64,000 nt of DNA from Chromatiales bacterium. Lineage in GTDB: Bacteria > Pseudomonadota > Gammaproteobacteria > Chromatiales > Chromatiaceae. Under the pieces are notes generated by a model that did no database searches, was not told where the DNA came from, and saw only the letters and a program-made list of their open reading frames with translations. The stretch spans positions 26,955 to 90,954 of the forward strand of contig JAKRWE010000001.1 of assembly GCA_024712425.1 (NCBI GenBank), in the 5' to 3' direction. Position 1 is the stretch's first letter. Each line of letters starts with the position of its first letter. This document shows positions 8,655 to 17,709 of this stretch, piece by piece. The position numbers and the translations under genes are program-made.

Positions 8655-9924
8655 TCAAGCCTCAGCGTGCTCGGGCGCCTCAGCGGACGCCCGGGCTTCC
8701 TGTTCTTCGTCACCGATCCGTTCGGCGACCACGGCGGAGAAGCGTTGGCCGCTGCCCTCGAGCAGGGCCTCATTGCCCGTGTACTCCTGCCAGCGCCGCA
8801 CGATCACGTACCTGGGATCGAGTTCGATGAGGCGGGTGCGACGTCCCGACTTCTCGCAGGCGATCAGGGTCGAACCCGATGTCGCGCGACTTGGAGGAGT
8901 TGCGCACCGCGCGCTCGACCAGCTCCACCGGCTTCATGGTGGGATGCAGGTCGTTCTTGGCAGGCTTGTTGAAGAACCAGACATCGCCCTGGTCCCGCGC
9001 GCCGCACCAGTAGTGGTCGTTGCCCTCCCGCCAGCCGTAGAGGATGGGCTCGTACTGGCGCTGATAATCGGCCCGCCCCAGAGTGAAGGTGTTCTTGGCC
9101 CAGATGATGAAGGTGGACCAGCGCCCGCCGGCGGCGCGAAAGGCCGCCTGCAAGGTATCCAGTTCCGAGGACGACATGGCGATGTAGACGGCGCCTTTCG
9201 TCACCTCGAGCAGATGCTTGCAGGCCATCTGCAGAAAGGCACCGAAGTCGCTTCCTAAGTTGTCGTTCAGGATCGGCCGGCTCGATCCGCGCAGCTTGTC
9301 CTTGGGGCTGTTGGCGTAGTTGACGTTGTACGGCGGATCAGTGAAGGCCATGTCGGCCAGCTCGTCGCCCAGCAGTGTCCGGTAGTCGGAGGCACGGGTG
9401 GCGTCGCCGCACAGGACCTTGTGCTCGCCCAGCAACCACAGATCGCCGGGACGGGAGGCGACAAGCTCCTCCGGCTCGGGCACCGCGTCGTCGTCGGTGA
9501 GGCCGGCGGTGTCCGTCTCGGGGGCGTCGAGCAGTTGTGCCAGTTCGTCCGGATCGAAGCCGATCACACTGAGATCGAACTCCTCCAGCTGCAGTTCGCC
9601 CAGCTCCTGGCGCAGCAGCTCCTCGTTCCAGCCGGCATTCTCGGCCAGCTTGTTGTCGGCGATGGTCAGCGCCCGGCGCTGCGCGTCGGTCAGATGCGCC
9701 AGCCGGATGACCGGCACCTCATCGAGCCCCAGCTCGCGCGCCGCCAGCAGTCGCCCGTGTCCCGCGAAGAGGGTGCCGTCCGCGTCGACGAGCACCGGGT
9801 TCACGAAACCGAATTCGGCGATCGAAGCGGCGATCTGCGCCACCTGCTCCTCGGAGTGGGTGCGCGCGTTGCGGGCATAGGGCGTCAGCGCCTCGACTGG
9901 GAGGCGCTCGATGTTCAGATCCAT
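8655..9924 (-). pseudogene. ParB-like + DNA methyltransferase (N6/N4), motif I region deleted and frameshifted
   Basis: ParB-like N-terminus (LPVEALTPYARNARTHSEEQVAQIAASIAEFGFVNPVLVDADGTLFAGHGRLLAARELGL), catalytic DPPYNV and HPTMKPVELVERAV; then frame lost at ~8871-8880 with GSTLIACEKSGRRTRLIELDPRYVIVRRWQEYTG in another frame. Confidence 0.75.
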
Positions 9925-10234
9925 GGTGATTGCGTGCGAACCTCGGGTGCGAACCGCGAACCCGGTTTTTCGGGGTGACGCTGGCAAAACGCCGCGCCTC
10001 CGCCCTCCGCAGGGCTCAGTGGGCAGGAAGGACCCGCAGAAGGCACAACGGTTGGCAGGGGGGGCGGAAATGACGAGGGCCCGGGGAGAACCCCCGAGCC
10101 CCGAACGCGCTTTGCTCGCGATGCTAGCGCAATCCTAGCGCAAAACCGGCGAAAGTGTTGCAGCCCGAAACGGAGCGGGATTTCGATTTGTTACGCGTGA
10201 CTTCGCAGCATTTGGGAACACCACGCAACCTCAC

Positions 10235-10579
10235 TCAATTTCCCTGGTCTTTTTCGTCTGGATCGTCATGCAGCCATGCGGGGATGTCTCGCTGACCATG
10301 CAAGACGCGCCAGACGTCGATGTGATCGTCGCGCTCGACGTAGAAAACCAGATAGGGAAAACGCTTCACAGGCCAACACCGGATACCGGGTAGCTCGAGC
10401 TCCATGGCATAGCGTGGAGATCCACTCGCAGGGTGACGCGCAATATGCCGGAATGCCTTTTCGACGGCATCAACGAAGCGCAAGGCGACACTTTCGCCAG
10501 CTTCCTGGAGGTAATGTTCGACGCCCTCCAGGATGTCCTGGTCAGCCCGGCTTCGCCGGACGACGGGTTTGACGCTCAC
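10235..10579 (-). CDS. ParE/RelE-family toxin
   Basis: RSRADQDILEGVEHYLQEAGESVALRFVDAVEKAFRHIARHPASGSPRY...PYLVFYVERDDHIDVWRVLHGQRDIPAWL, typical ParE. Confidence 0.85.
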   Translation of the reverse strand: MSVKPVVRRSRADQDILEGVEHYLQEAGESVALRFVDAVEKAFRHIARHPASGSPRYAMELELPGIRCWPVKRFPYLVFYVERDDHIDVWRVLHGQRDIPAWLHDDPDEKDQGN

Positions 10580-10815
10580 TTGGCAGCGTGGCGACGGATG
10601 TGGTCGCGCAGGCCTTCAAAGTAAGCGGCATCGGCAATTCCACTGGGAGCGGAAGTCGCCCCGTCGAGCAGCAGGTTGCGTAGCTGGGTCCGCTCCTGAT
10701 CCTTGCGGATCAGTTCGCGCACATACTCGCTGATGGTGCCATAACCGCGCTTGGCAACCTGCTCGTCGACGAATGCCTTGAGCCCGTCGGGAAGGGAAAT
10801 GTTCATCGTACTCAT
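10576..10815 (-). CDS. ParD-family antitoxin
   Basis: MSTMNISLPDGLKAFVDEQVAKRGYGTISEYVRELIRKDQER; overlaps the toxin start by 4 nt. Confidence 0.85.
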   Translation of the reverse strand: MSTMNISLPDGLKAFVDEQVAKRGYGTISEYVRELIRKDQERTQLRNLLLDGATSAPSGIADAAYFEGLRDHIRRHAAK

Positions 10816-11225
10816 GCCTCAGATCCTAGACCTTTTGGCAAAAATTGGCAAGATTGTCGGTTGAGCCGAGCGGCCACGGCTCGCAACGCCCGCTGCCAAC
10901 GCCGCCAGGCCGTCGTGCGGTCGTAACCGAAGCGGCGGCAGATGTCGCGCCAGCGCCATCCTTCCGCGCGCATCCAGACCAGATGGCGTTCCTCCTCGCC
11001 GAGCCACAACACCCAGCGCATGGTCTCCTCCATGCGGTCGATGGCGGCCGGGTCCGGCGGAAAGCGGTAGCAGGCATCCTCGCCGGAGAAGGTTTCCCAG
11101 GGCTGGCGCAGGATGGCCGGCCAGGTGTTGAAATAGCCCTGCATCCGGACGGGCGGCAGACGATGGGCCGTCTGCGCCGCTTCGCGGAACCGCTCGGCCA
11201 CCTGCTCGATAGTCCACTCAGTCAT
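10812..11225 (-). CDS. DUF6362-like phage protein
   Basis: MTEWTIEQVAERFREAAQTAHRLPPVRMQGYFNTWPAILRQPWETF. Confidence 0.55.
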   Translation of the reverse strand: MTEWTIEQVAERFREAAQTAHRLPPVRMQGYFNTWPAILRQPWETFSGEDACYRFPPDPAAIDRMEETMRWVLWLGEEERHLVWMRAEGWRWRDICRRFGYDRTTAWRRWQRALRAVAARLNRQSCQFLPKGLGSEA

Positions 11226-11427
11226 GGCGCACCTCCCGACGTCCGTAGAGCCGTTCCCCGATGCGCTGGATGAACTCCCGCTCGATCCAGTCCAGCCGCT
11301 CGTCCTCGGGCGAGATCACCAGGATCCCCTGTTCGCGCCAGCCCTCGCGCTTGATGGCCTCGGGATCGGCACGGTCGGGTTGCAGGCGCCCCAGGGGGCA
11401 GCGGTAATGCGGATTGGGTGCGTTCAT
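11218..11427 (-). CDS. hypothetical phage protein
   Basis: MNAPNPHYRCPLGRLQPDRADPEAIKREGWREQGILVISPEDERLDWIEREFIQRIGERLYG; overlaps both neighbours. Confidence 0.5.
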   Translation of the reverse strand: MNAPNPHYRCPLGRLQPDRADPEAIKREGWREQGILVISPEDERLDWIEREFIQRIGERLYGRREVRHD

Positions 11428-12032
11428 CGCGCCACCTCCTGCTGGGCCATGACCCAGAGCAGCAGCGCGATGGCGTCCGCCTCGTTGTCGTCGGCCGGAT
11501 GAAAACCCCGGGCCTTCACTGCGGCAATCACGTCCCGCTTGCCCGCATTGCCGCGGCCGGTGGCGTGCTTCTTGATCGTGCCTACTGGCACGCCCTGGTA
11601 CGGAATGCGCTGGTGCTCGCACCAGGCGGTCAGCTGGCCCAGGAAGCCGCCGTAGGCGTGGGCGGCGTCCACGCCCGCATGGCGGCGCACCTCCTCGAAG
11701 TAGATCGCCTCGATCGGGCCGACGGTGGCCTTCAGGTTTTCCAGCCAGCGCCGGAAGCGGAGGTAACGCATGCCGGCGCCCTCGAAGCGTCCGGGCCGGA
11801 AGGACTCGGTGCCGCTGGTGATGCGGCCCTCGGGCGTGCGGACCGCCCAGCCCGTCCGAGTGCCGAGGTCGAGCGCCAGCAGGCTGCCGTCACCCTTCGA
11901 GCCGTCCACAGCGGTGAGCAGACGAGAACCCCTCCGACCCGGGGGAGAGGAACCGGGGTGTTCCTCTCCCCCCGGAGGGGGGGAAAGGTGTTCGTGCAAT
12001 CTGGAAAGTTCTCGTAACCATCTGATACGCAA
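11424..12032 (-). CDS. RuvC-like Holliday junction resolvase
   Basis: LLALDLGTRTGWAV...IEAIYFEEVRRHAGVDAAHAYGGFLGQLTAWCEHQRIPYQGVPVGTIKKHATGRGNAGK...DDNEADAIALLLW. True start may be downstream of the N-terminal hairpin-encoded segment. Confidence 0.75.
   Translation of the reverse strand: MRIRWLRELSRLHEHLSPPPGGEEHPGSSPPGRRGSRLLTAVDGSKGDGSLLALDLGTRTGWAVRTPEGRITSGTESFRPGRFEGAGMRYLRFRRWLENLKATVGPIEAIYFEEVRRHAGVDAAHAYGGFLGQLTAWCEHQRIPYQGVPVGTIKKHATGRGNAGKRDVIAAVKARGFHPADDNEADAIALLLWVMAQQEVAR
11929..11980. repeat. long GC-rich inverted repeat (about 21 paired bases)
   Basis: cccctccg-acc-...gggggagaggaac-cggggt-gttcctctccccc-cggagggg; both inner 13-bp and outer 8-bp arms are exact complements. 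Confidence 0.8.
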
Positions 12033-12042
12033 AGTAAATAGT

Positions 12043-12071
12043 CCAGATTGCAGACCCTTTCTGCAATCTGG
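12043..12071. terminator. perfect 12-bp hairpin followed by T-run (possible terminator, + strand)
   Basis: ccagattgcaga-ccctt-tctgcaatctgg then attttt. Confidence 0.5.
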
Positions 12072-12119
12072 ATTTTTCGATGCCGGAAAACTTCGGCTGC
12101 CGGATTGAAGCCATCGGAT

Positions 12120-14266
12120 TCATTGATTGTCCTCCTCGTGATAGATCCAGACGGTGGGGTCCTCGACCGGCAGCGCGGCGCCGGTCTGCGGGCACTTGTA
12201 GTGGGTGGGCAGGACGGGAAGCGCGGTCGCGATAACCTCGCCGGTATCCTCGTCGATGCGTTCCGGACCGGGCACGGTCATGCCCTCGACGCACAGGTAG
12301 CCGAAGCGGGTGCGCGCCAGCGGCGGCAGGCCATAGTCCTCGGGATTGCGGAAGAACTTGATGTAGCCCTTAGTGGCCAGCACGCTGATGCGGTCATTGA
12401 TCGTCCGTTGCGCGCCCAGTCCGGCCTTGCCTTCAAAGGCCTCGGCAAACTGGTTGGCCATGTAAACCCGCCCTTCGGCGGCCTCGTTGAAGATCAGTTC
12501 CAGGATGACGTCGCACTTGCGTTTGCGCTCGGCGTCCAGTCGTTCGCCATACTCCTGCATCACCAGCCGCTCGCTGGCCTGCACCTCGACCCATTCGCCG
12601 CCGACCTTGTCCACGTGCATCGACGGCAGGCCCGGACCGTTGCGCAGCTCGAAGATCAGCTGGTGGGTGGTGCAGCTCTCGTCGGGGCGGAACAACAGCA
12701 TCCCGGTCGAGTAGTAACCGCGCAGGCTGCCGGCGCCTGCCAGGGCCTGGAATGGGTCCTCCTCAAACTGGCGCTTGCCGAGCTTGCGGGTGTGGTGCAC
12801 GAGGATGATGCCGGCGTCCGGGTTGACGGCATCGCGCAGGCGCTCGATACGCTGCGACAGGAAAAACAGCATCGCCGCGTTGTCGTTCTCGCCGCCCGCA
12901 TCGCCCCCGTCGAACAGGTTGCGGATGGGATCGATGGCAATGACGTCCGCGCCAGTCCCGGGCCAGGCGGCCTCGATGGCCGGGATCACCCGCTGGACGC
13001 CCTCGTCGTCGAGCACCATCTTCAGGTGCGGCGTGGCCACGAAGTTGTCGCGGGCGTGGTTGAGCCGGCTCGCCGGCAACCGGATCGCCTTCACCCGCTC
13101 GCGCAGGTAGTGGTACTGGACCTCGGCCTGCAGGTAGAACACCCGCAGGGGACGCGACGGACGCAGACCCAGGAAGTCGCTGCCCGCAGCCATGTGCGCG
13201 AGCCAGGAGAGCAGGAAGTCGCTCTTGCCGACCTTCGGCGCACCGCCGAATACCAGCAGGCCGCCGGGCGTGAGCACCCTGGGCCCGATCAGGTCCTCGG
13301 GCAGTGGCGAGTCGTCGTCGAGCAGCTGGCCGAGCGTGAAGGTAGCCAATGGCGACGTCGGGGCCTTGATGATCCGCCGCTCGCCCTGGGCGATGAACGC
13401 CTTGACGTCGAATCCCTCGGCCACGGCATCGGCCGCATCCCATTTTTCCGGCTTGTCCGCCGGCGGCACCAGAATGGCCACGGAACGGCTACCGGCCTGC
13501 ACGCAGGCACGGGCGGCGTTCTCCGCGTAGTCCCAGCCGGGCGGATCGCGGTCCGGCCAGATCAGGACGTCCTTGGCCGCGAGCGGCGACCAATCGGTCT
13601 TGTCCACCGGGGCCCGTGCACCGTTCATGGCGGTGGCGGCAACGATGCCCTCCCGGATGAGGGCGTCGGCCGCCTTCTCGCCCTCGACCAGCACCACCTC
13701 GCGCGCCTTGGCCACGGCAGGCAGGTTGTAGAGCGGGCGCGCACGTCCCAGGGCCGGTACTCCTTACCGGTGGGCGGATCGAAGCGGTAGACGCAGGCGA
13801 TCAGCTGGCCGCCCGCGTCCCGATAGTCCCACTTGGCGGTCCAGGGGCCGAGATCGTCCAGATGGGGCTCTGTGCGTTTCCGGTCGGGCTTGCCCCGGGG
13901 CTGAGGAGAATGCCCCAGCCAGCGACCGATCTCCTCGGCAAGTTGCGGGAAATCCCGCTTCGCCGACAGCCCGCGGGCGGCGGCCCACGGGTCGATGGCA
14001 TCGCCGCCTTCATCGGTGGCGAAGTCCTTCCACAGACCGCGATGCTCGCCGTCGAGCGTCACCACCAGGCTCTTGCCCGGCGTGCCCTGGACATCGCCAA
14101 TGAAGAACTGCCGGCCGCGGATCTTCCCTTCCGGGAACAGGTGCTTCAGTGCCTCCTCCAGCCGGTCCAGCAGCCCGCGCCGCAGGGCCTCCGTGTCCCG
14201 TTCAGGGAGGGCGTGTTGGTCCGGCGCGTCGTTGAAATCGAGCCAGATGATGTTGTCCGCCATCAT
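12120..14266 (-). pseudogene. phage primase-helicase (toprim-like N-terminal part + RepA/AAA_25-like ATPase), frameshifted
   Basis: N-part MADNIIWLDFNDAPDQHALPERDTEALRRGLL...GQLIACVYRFDPPTGKEYRPWDVRA; frame lost near 13735-13750; continuation RPLYNLPAVAKAREVVLVEGEKAADALI...GGAPKVGKSDFLLSWLAHMAAG...VIAIDPIRNLFDGGDA...IILVHHTRKLGK in ORF 12120..13715. Confidence 0.7.
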
Positions 14267-15017
14267 GCCTGCCTCCAGCATCGGTCCTGCCACGCGCAGC
14301 CCTTGCATTCGTGGTGCGTCGGCGTGGTGGCGAGGCGCGGCAGAAGCTCGCCCGCCTCGGTGGCCTGGATGACGCGCACGGCGCGGTCCGACATGCGCTG
14401 GGCGAGTCCGCCATCGAACGGCACCCGCTCGAACCAGAGTTCCTGCGTGTCCTTGTTGATGGCGGTAAGAGCGCGTGGTTTTGCGAGATGCCGGGAACGC
14501 TCGCCTCCATGTAGGCCTGGTAGACGGCGATCTGGGCGGCATAGACCGGCTTGGCCTGGGCCACGCCGCGCTTGACGGTCTCCCGCCAAGCGCGGGCGTT
14601 CATGGTCTTGCATTCCCACAGCGCGGGATACGCGAGGCCCAGCGTCTCGGGACCGCCGGCCAGGATGCCGTCCACATGGCCCTGGATGCGACCGCCGGCC
14701 ACCGAGAAGCCGAACTGCCCGCCGTCGGCCTTTTCGGTGTGGAGAACGAATCCCGCCAGCCGCAGCCAACGGATCGCCAACGCTTCCAGCGCGTGCCCGA
14801 CCTCGAAGATCCGCAGCACCCGGCCGGGCAGTTCGCGTCCCGGATCGACCGGAGCCTGGGCGTACTCGTACTGCAGCGCGCGCTCGCATGCGACGCCGAG
14901 GCGTGAACCGCCCAGATAACTGCGCGGCGTCCTGGACGCGTGCTCGGCGGTCAGCGCTTCGTCGATGACGGCCGTGACCTGCTCAAAGAATTTGGGGCGT
15001 GAGTTGTAATCGAGCAT
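14263..15017 (-). pseudogene. PD-(D/E)XK / Cas4-like nuclease, frameshifted
   Basis: GGSRLGVACERALQYEY...EVGHALEALAIRWLR...IQGHVDGILAGG...ALWECKTMNARAW in ORF 14202..15017; C-terminal TAINKDTQELWFERVPFDGG...PTHHECKGCAWQDRCWRQA in the frame of ORF 14263..14889. Confidence 0.7.
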
Positions 15018-15028
15018 GGCAACACCCC

Positions 15029-15373
15029 TCAGAACGGCACGTCATCGGGCGTGAGATCCCGCAGATTGTCGAAGTAGGCGGTGAGCACCACGTCGACCAG
15101 TTGCAGGATCTCCTCCCGGCTGTAGTCGGCCAGCGGCCGGTCCATGCCGATGGATGAGACGTATTCCCCGAGCCGGGGCAGCACAGCCTCCATCGCGGCC
15201 TTCTCGTTGTGGGTGGGATCAATCACGACGCCACCTCCGGCCTTCGCCCTGCGTGCGTAAATGTCCTGGCAGCGCATGGAGCAGAAGCGCTTGAACTGCC
15301 GCTTTACTCCGGCTCTGGGCGGCGACACCCAGCAAAAGCCCCGGCCTTCGCGTCCACATACCGCGCATATCAC
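15029..15373 (-). CDS. DUF6511-like Cys-containing phage protein
   Basis: MICAVCGREGRGFCWVSPP...RFCSMRCQDIYARRAKAGGGVVIDPTHNEKAAMEAVLPRLGEYV. Confidence 0.55.
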   Translation of the reverse strand: MICAVCGREGRGFCWVSPPRAGVKRQFKRFCSMRCQDIYARRAKAGGGVVIDPTHNEKAAMEAVLPRLGEYVSSIGMDRPLADYSREEILQLVDVVLTAYFDNLRDLTPDDVPF

Positions 15374-15420
15374 GGCGCACCTCCCTGTGCGCCGCCCTTC
15401 GGGCAGCCGCTGCGCGGCTG
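15374..15420. repeat. three tandem short hairpins
   Basis: ggcgcac-ctccct-gtgcgcc; gccc-ttc-gggc; cagccg-ctgcg-cggctg within 47 bp. Confidence 0.6.
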
Positions 15421-15446
15421 TGCAAATGCTCTGTCCTGATCATTTG

Positions 15447-17115
15447 TCACGCTGCCTCCTTAGCCGCTCCCGGCTTCCTGCCTCCCGCGGCACTAGCACA
15501 TCCATGTACGTCGTCATCCGCCGCGCCGAACACCCGGGACTGGATGTCGCGCTTGTTGAACCGGAACGCCAACAGGCAGGAGGCCTGATAGCGGGTCAGG
15601 CCGAAGTCCTGGCGGTACTCGGGAGGCAGGTAGCGCAGCTGCTGCTCGGTGGGCGGCTGGTTGAGCCAGCGGCGGGACTTGGCAGCGGTGTCGTCGGTTT
15701 CGTGGGTATTGAGCCAGTCGTCGGCCTGCGCCAGGCAGACGGTGCGCTCGCCGATGGCAAGCAACCGGGTGGCGAGCCCTTTGCCGCCGCCCACGGCGTG
15801 CCAGCGTCCGGACAACCAGAACACGCCGGCTCAGGCGCTGAAGCCGGTGGCCATCAGTGCCGCGTCGTCCCCGAACAGATCGCACCAGCGGAAGGAGGAA
15901 CGCTTGAGCAGATCCACCTCGGACATCACGAAGTCGGTCAGTTCCGCTCTGGATTCCGGCTCCGCGCGTTCCCACGCGTGGCCGCACAGGGGGCATTCCA
16001 ATGACGCCGCCGGCACCCGAGCGCCGCACTCGGGGCAGTCTTTTTTCGGTGCTTCGCCTTTGAACATGCGGCCATCCAGGTCGACGTCCTGTTCCAGGGA
16101 TCCGTGCAGCAGCGTGCTGGTGCCGAAGTCCAGCACGATGCAGTCGGTCTTGGTGACGCCGGGATGCTCGTTGGGATCGACGGTGCGCAGGCCCCGTCCC
16201 ACCATCTGGATCAGGGTGGACTTGAAGGAGCTGGGCCGCAGCAATACGACACAAGAGGTCGGCGGATGGTCCCAGCCCTCGGTGAGCACAGCGACATTGA
16301 CCACCACCCGGGCCTCGCCCCGGGCGAAACGATCCAGCGCCGCCTTGCGCTCGGTCGCGGGCTGGTCGCCATGCACCACGACGGTCGGGACGCCTACGGC
16401 ATCAAAGGCCTCGGCCACGTTCCGGGCGTGATCGACCGTGGAGCAGAACACCACCGTCTGGCGGTCGCCGGCCTTCTCCTTCCAGTGACGGATCACGGCC
16501 TCGGTGACCGGCGAGCGGTTCATGATGGCGTCCACCTCGGCCATGTCGAAGTCGTCGGCGGTGCGTTTCACGCGGGACAGCGCGTCCCGGGTCCCCACAT
16601 CGATGACGAAGGTGCGCGGCGGCACCAGATGCCCGGAGCGGAACAGCTCGCCCAGGGTGATCTGGTCGGCCACGTTGCTGAACACCGGCCGCAGTCCCTT
16701 GCCGTCGCCGCGGCCAGGCGTGGCGGTGACGCCGAACACCCGCGCGTCGGGATTGCGTTCGCGGACGTGGTCGATGATACGGCGATAGCTGATTGCTGCC
16801 GCGTGATGGGCCTCGTCCACCACCAGCAGGTCCAACGTCGGCATCCGCTTGAGATGGGTTTCCCGGGCCAGCGTCTGAACCATGGCGAAGGTGGCCTGGC
16901 CGGCCCAGGACTTCTGCCGGGCGTCGAAGATCGAGGTGGTGATCTTCGGGTTGATGCGGGAGAACTTGGCGGCGTTCTGGCCGGTCAGCTCGTCGCGATG
17001 GGCGAGAATGCAGGCCTTGGCATCGGTATCGCTGATGATGCTGCCGGCCGCCGCCGAGAGCATGACAGTCTTGCCCGCGCCCGACAAACACCTTCTGTCG
17101 GGGTCTCAGGATCAT
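15447..17115 (-). pseudogene. phage DEAD/DEAH (SF2) helicase, N-terminal deletion and in-frame TGA
   Basis: GAGKTVMLSAAAGS (Walker A), LLVVDEAHHAA (DEAH), QMVGRGLRTVDPNEHPGVTKTDCIVLDFG; in-frame TGA at 15831-15833, same frame continues AGVFWLSGRWHAVGGGKGLATRLLAIGERTVCLAQADDWLN to 15447. Confidence 0.75.
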
Positions 17116-17127
17116 CGCGGGCCCTCC

Positions 17128-17709
17128 TCACTGCGCCCAGCTGGGACGGTTGGGCGGCGCGGCCGGCGCGGCCTGCGTCTGCTGCGGCGCGACCGGCGCT
17201 GCCGAAGGCTGCCCCATGAGCGCGGCGTAGTCCTTGTGATCAGGCGTGATCGCCTGCTTGACGACATTCCTGTCTTCGCCGTTCTGGTCCTTCTCCACGT
17301 CCACGCGGGCGACGAACTCGATGCCGTCCAGATCCTGGAAGCCCTGGATCCGGCGCGCCTGCTGCGCGCCGGAAGATTTGTCTCCGGGGTGCACGCCGCG
17401 GGCGGAGTTGAGGATGCCCTTGATGAAGGCACGGCCCATGTTGGCCCACTCCGGTCCCTTGGGGCTGTGCAGCCCGATCAGCGACCACATCTTGCGCCGG
17501 GCGTACTTGCCCTCCAGCACCACGAACTCGCAGTTGAGATAAACCGAGCCCGTGGTCTGGCTCTGGGTGGCGTAGCCGCCGGTCCAGCCCTGGGCGGGGT
17601 CGTCGAAGCCGCCCGGGCGGATGGTCATGCGCACCTTGACCAGCGTGCCCTTGGGGATCAGGTCGAAGCCGGCCTGGTCTTCGGCGTTGTTGAAGTCGAA
17701 ATAGCTCAT
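17128..17709 (-). CDS. DUF669-like / ssDNA-binding-type phage protein
   Basis: MSYFDFNNAEDQAGFDLIPKGTLVKVRMTIRPGGFDDPAQGWTGGYATQSQTTGSVYLNCEFVVLEGKYARRKMWSLIGLHS. Confidence 0.55.
   Translation of the reverse strand: MSYFDFNNAEDQAGFDLIPKGTLVKVRMTIRPGGFDDPAQGWTGGYATQSQTTGSVYLNCEFVVLEGKYARRKMWSLIGLHSPKGPEWANMGRAFIKGILNSARGVHPGDKSSGAQQARRIQGFQDLDGIEFVARVDVEKDQNGEDRNVVKQAITPDHKDYAALMGQPSAAPVAPQQTQAAPAAPPNRPSWAQ

Noticed and set aside
10100-10145. ctagcgcaatcctagcgcaaaac tandem motif as replication iterons
   Set aside because: Only two short copies; insufficient to support an origin.
12048-13790. 580-aa plus-strand ORF opposite the primase-helicase
   Set aside because: Antisense shadow ORF; the minus strand carries the Walker-type ATPase.
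14263-15017. Cas4-like nuclease as evidence of a CRISPR system
   Set aside because: No repeat-spacer array or other cas genes; Cas4/RecB-like nucleases are common in phage replication modules.
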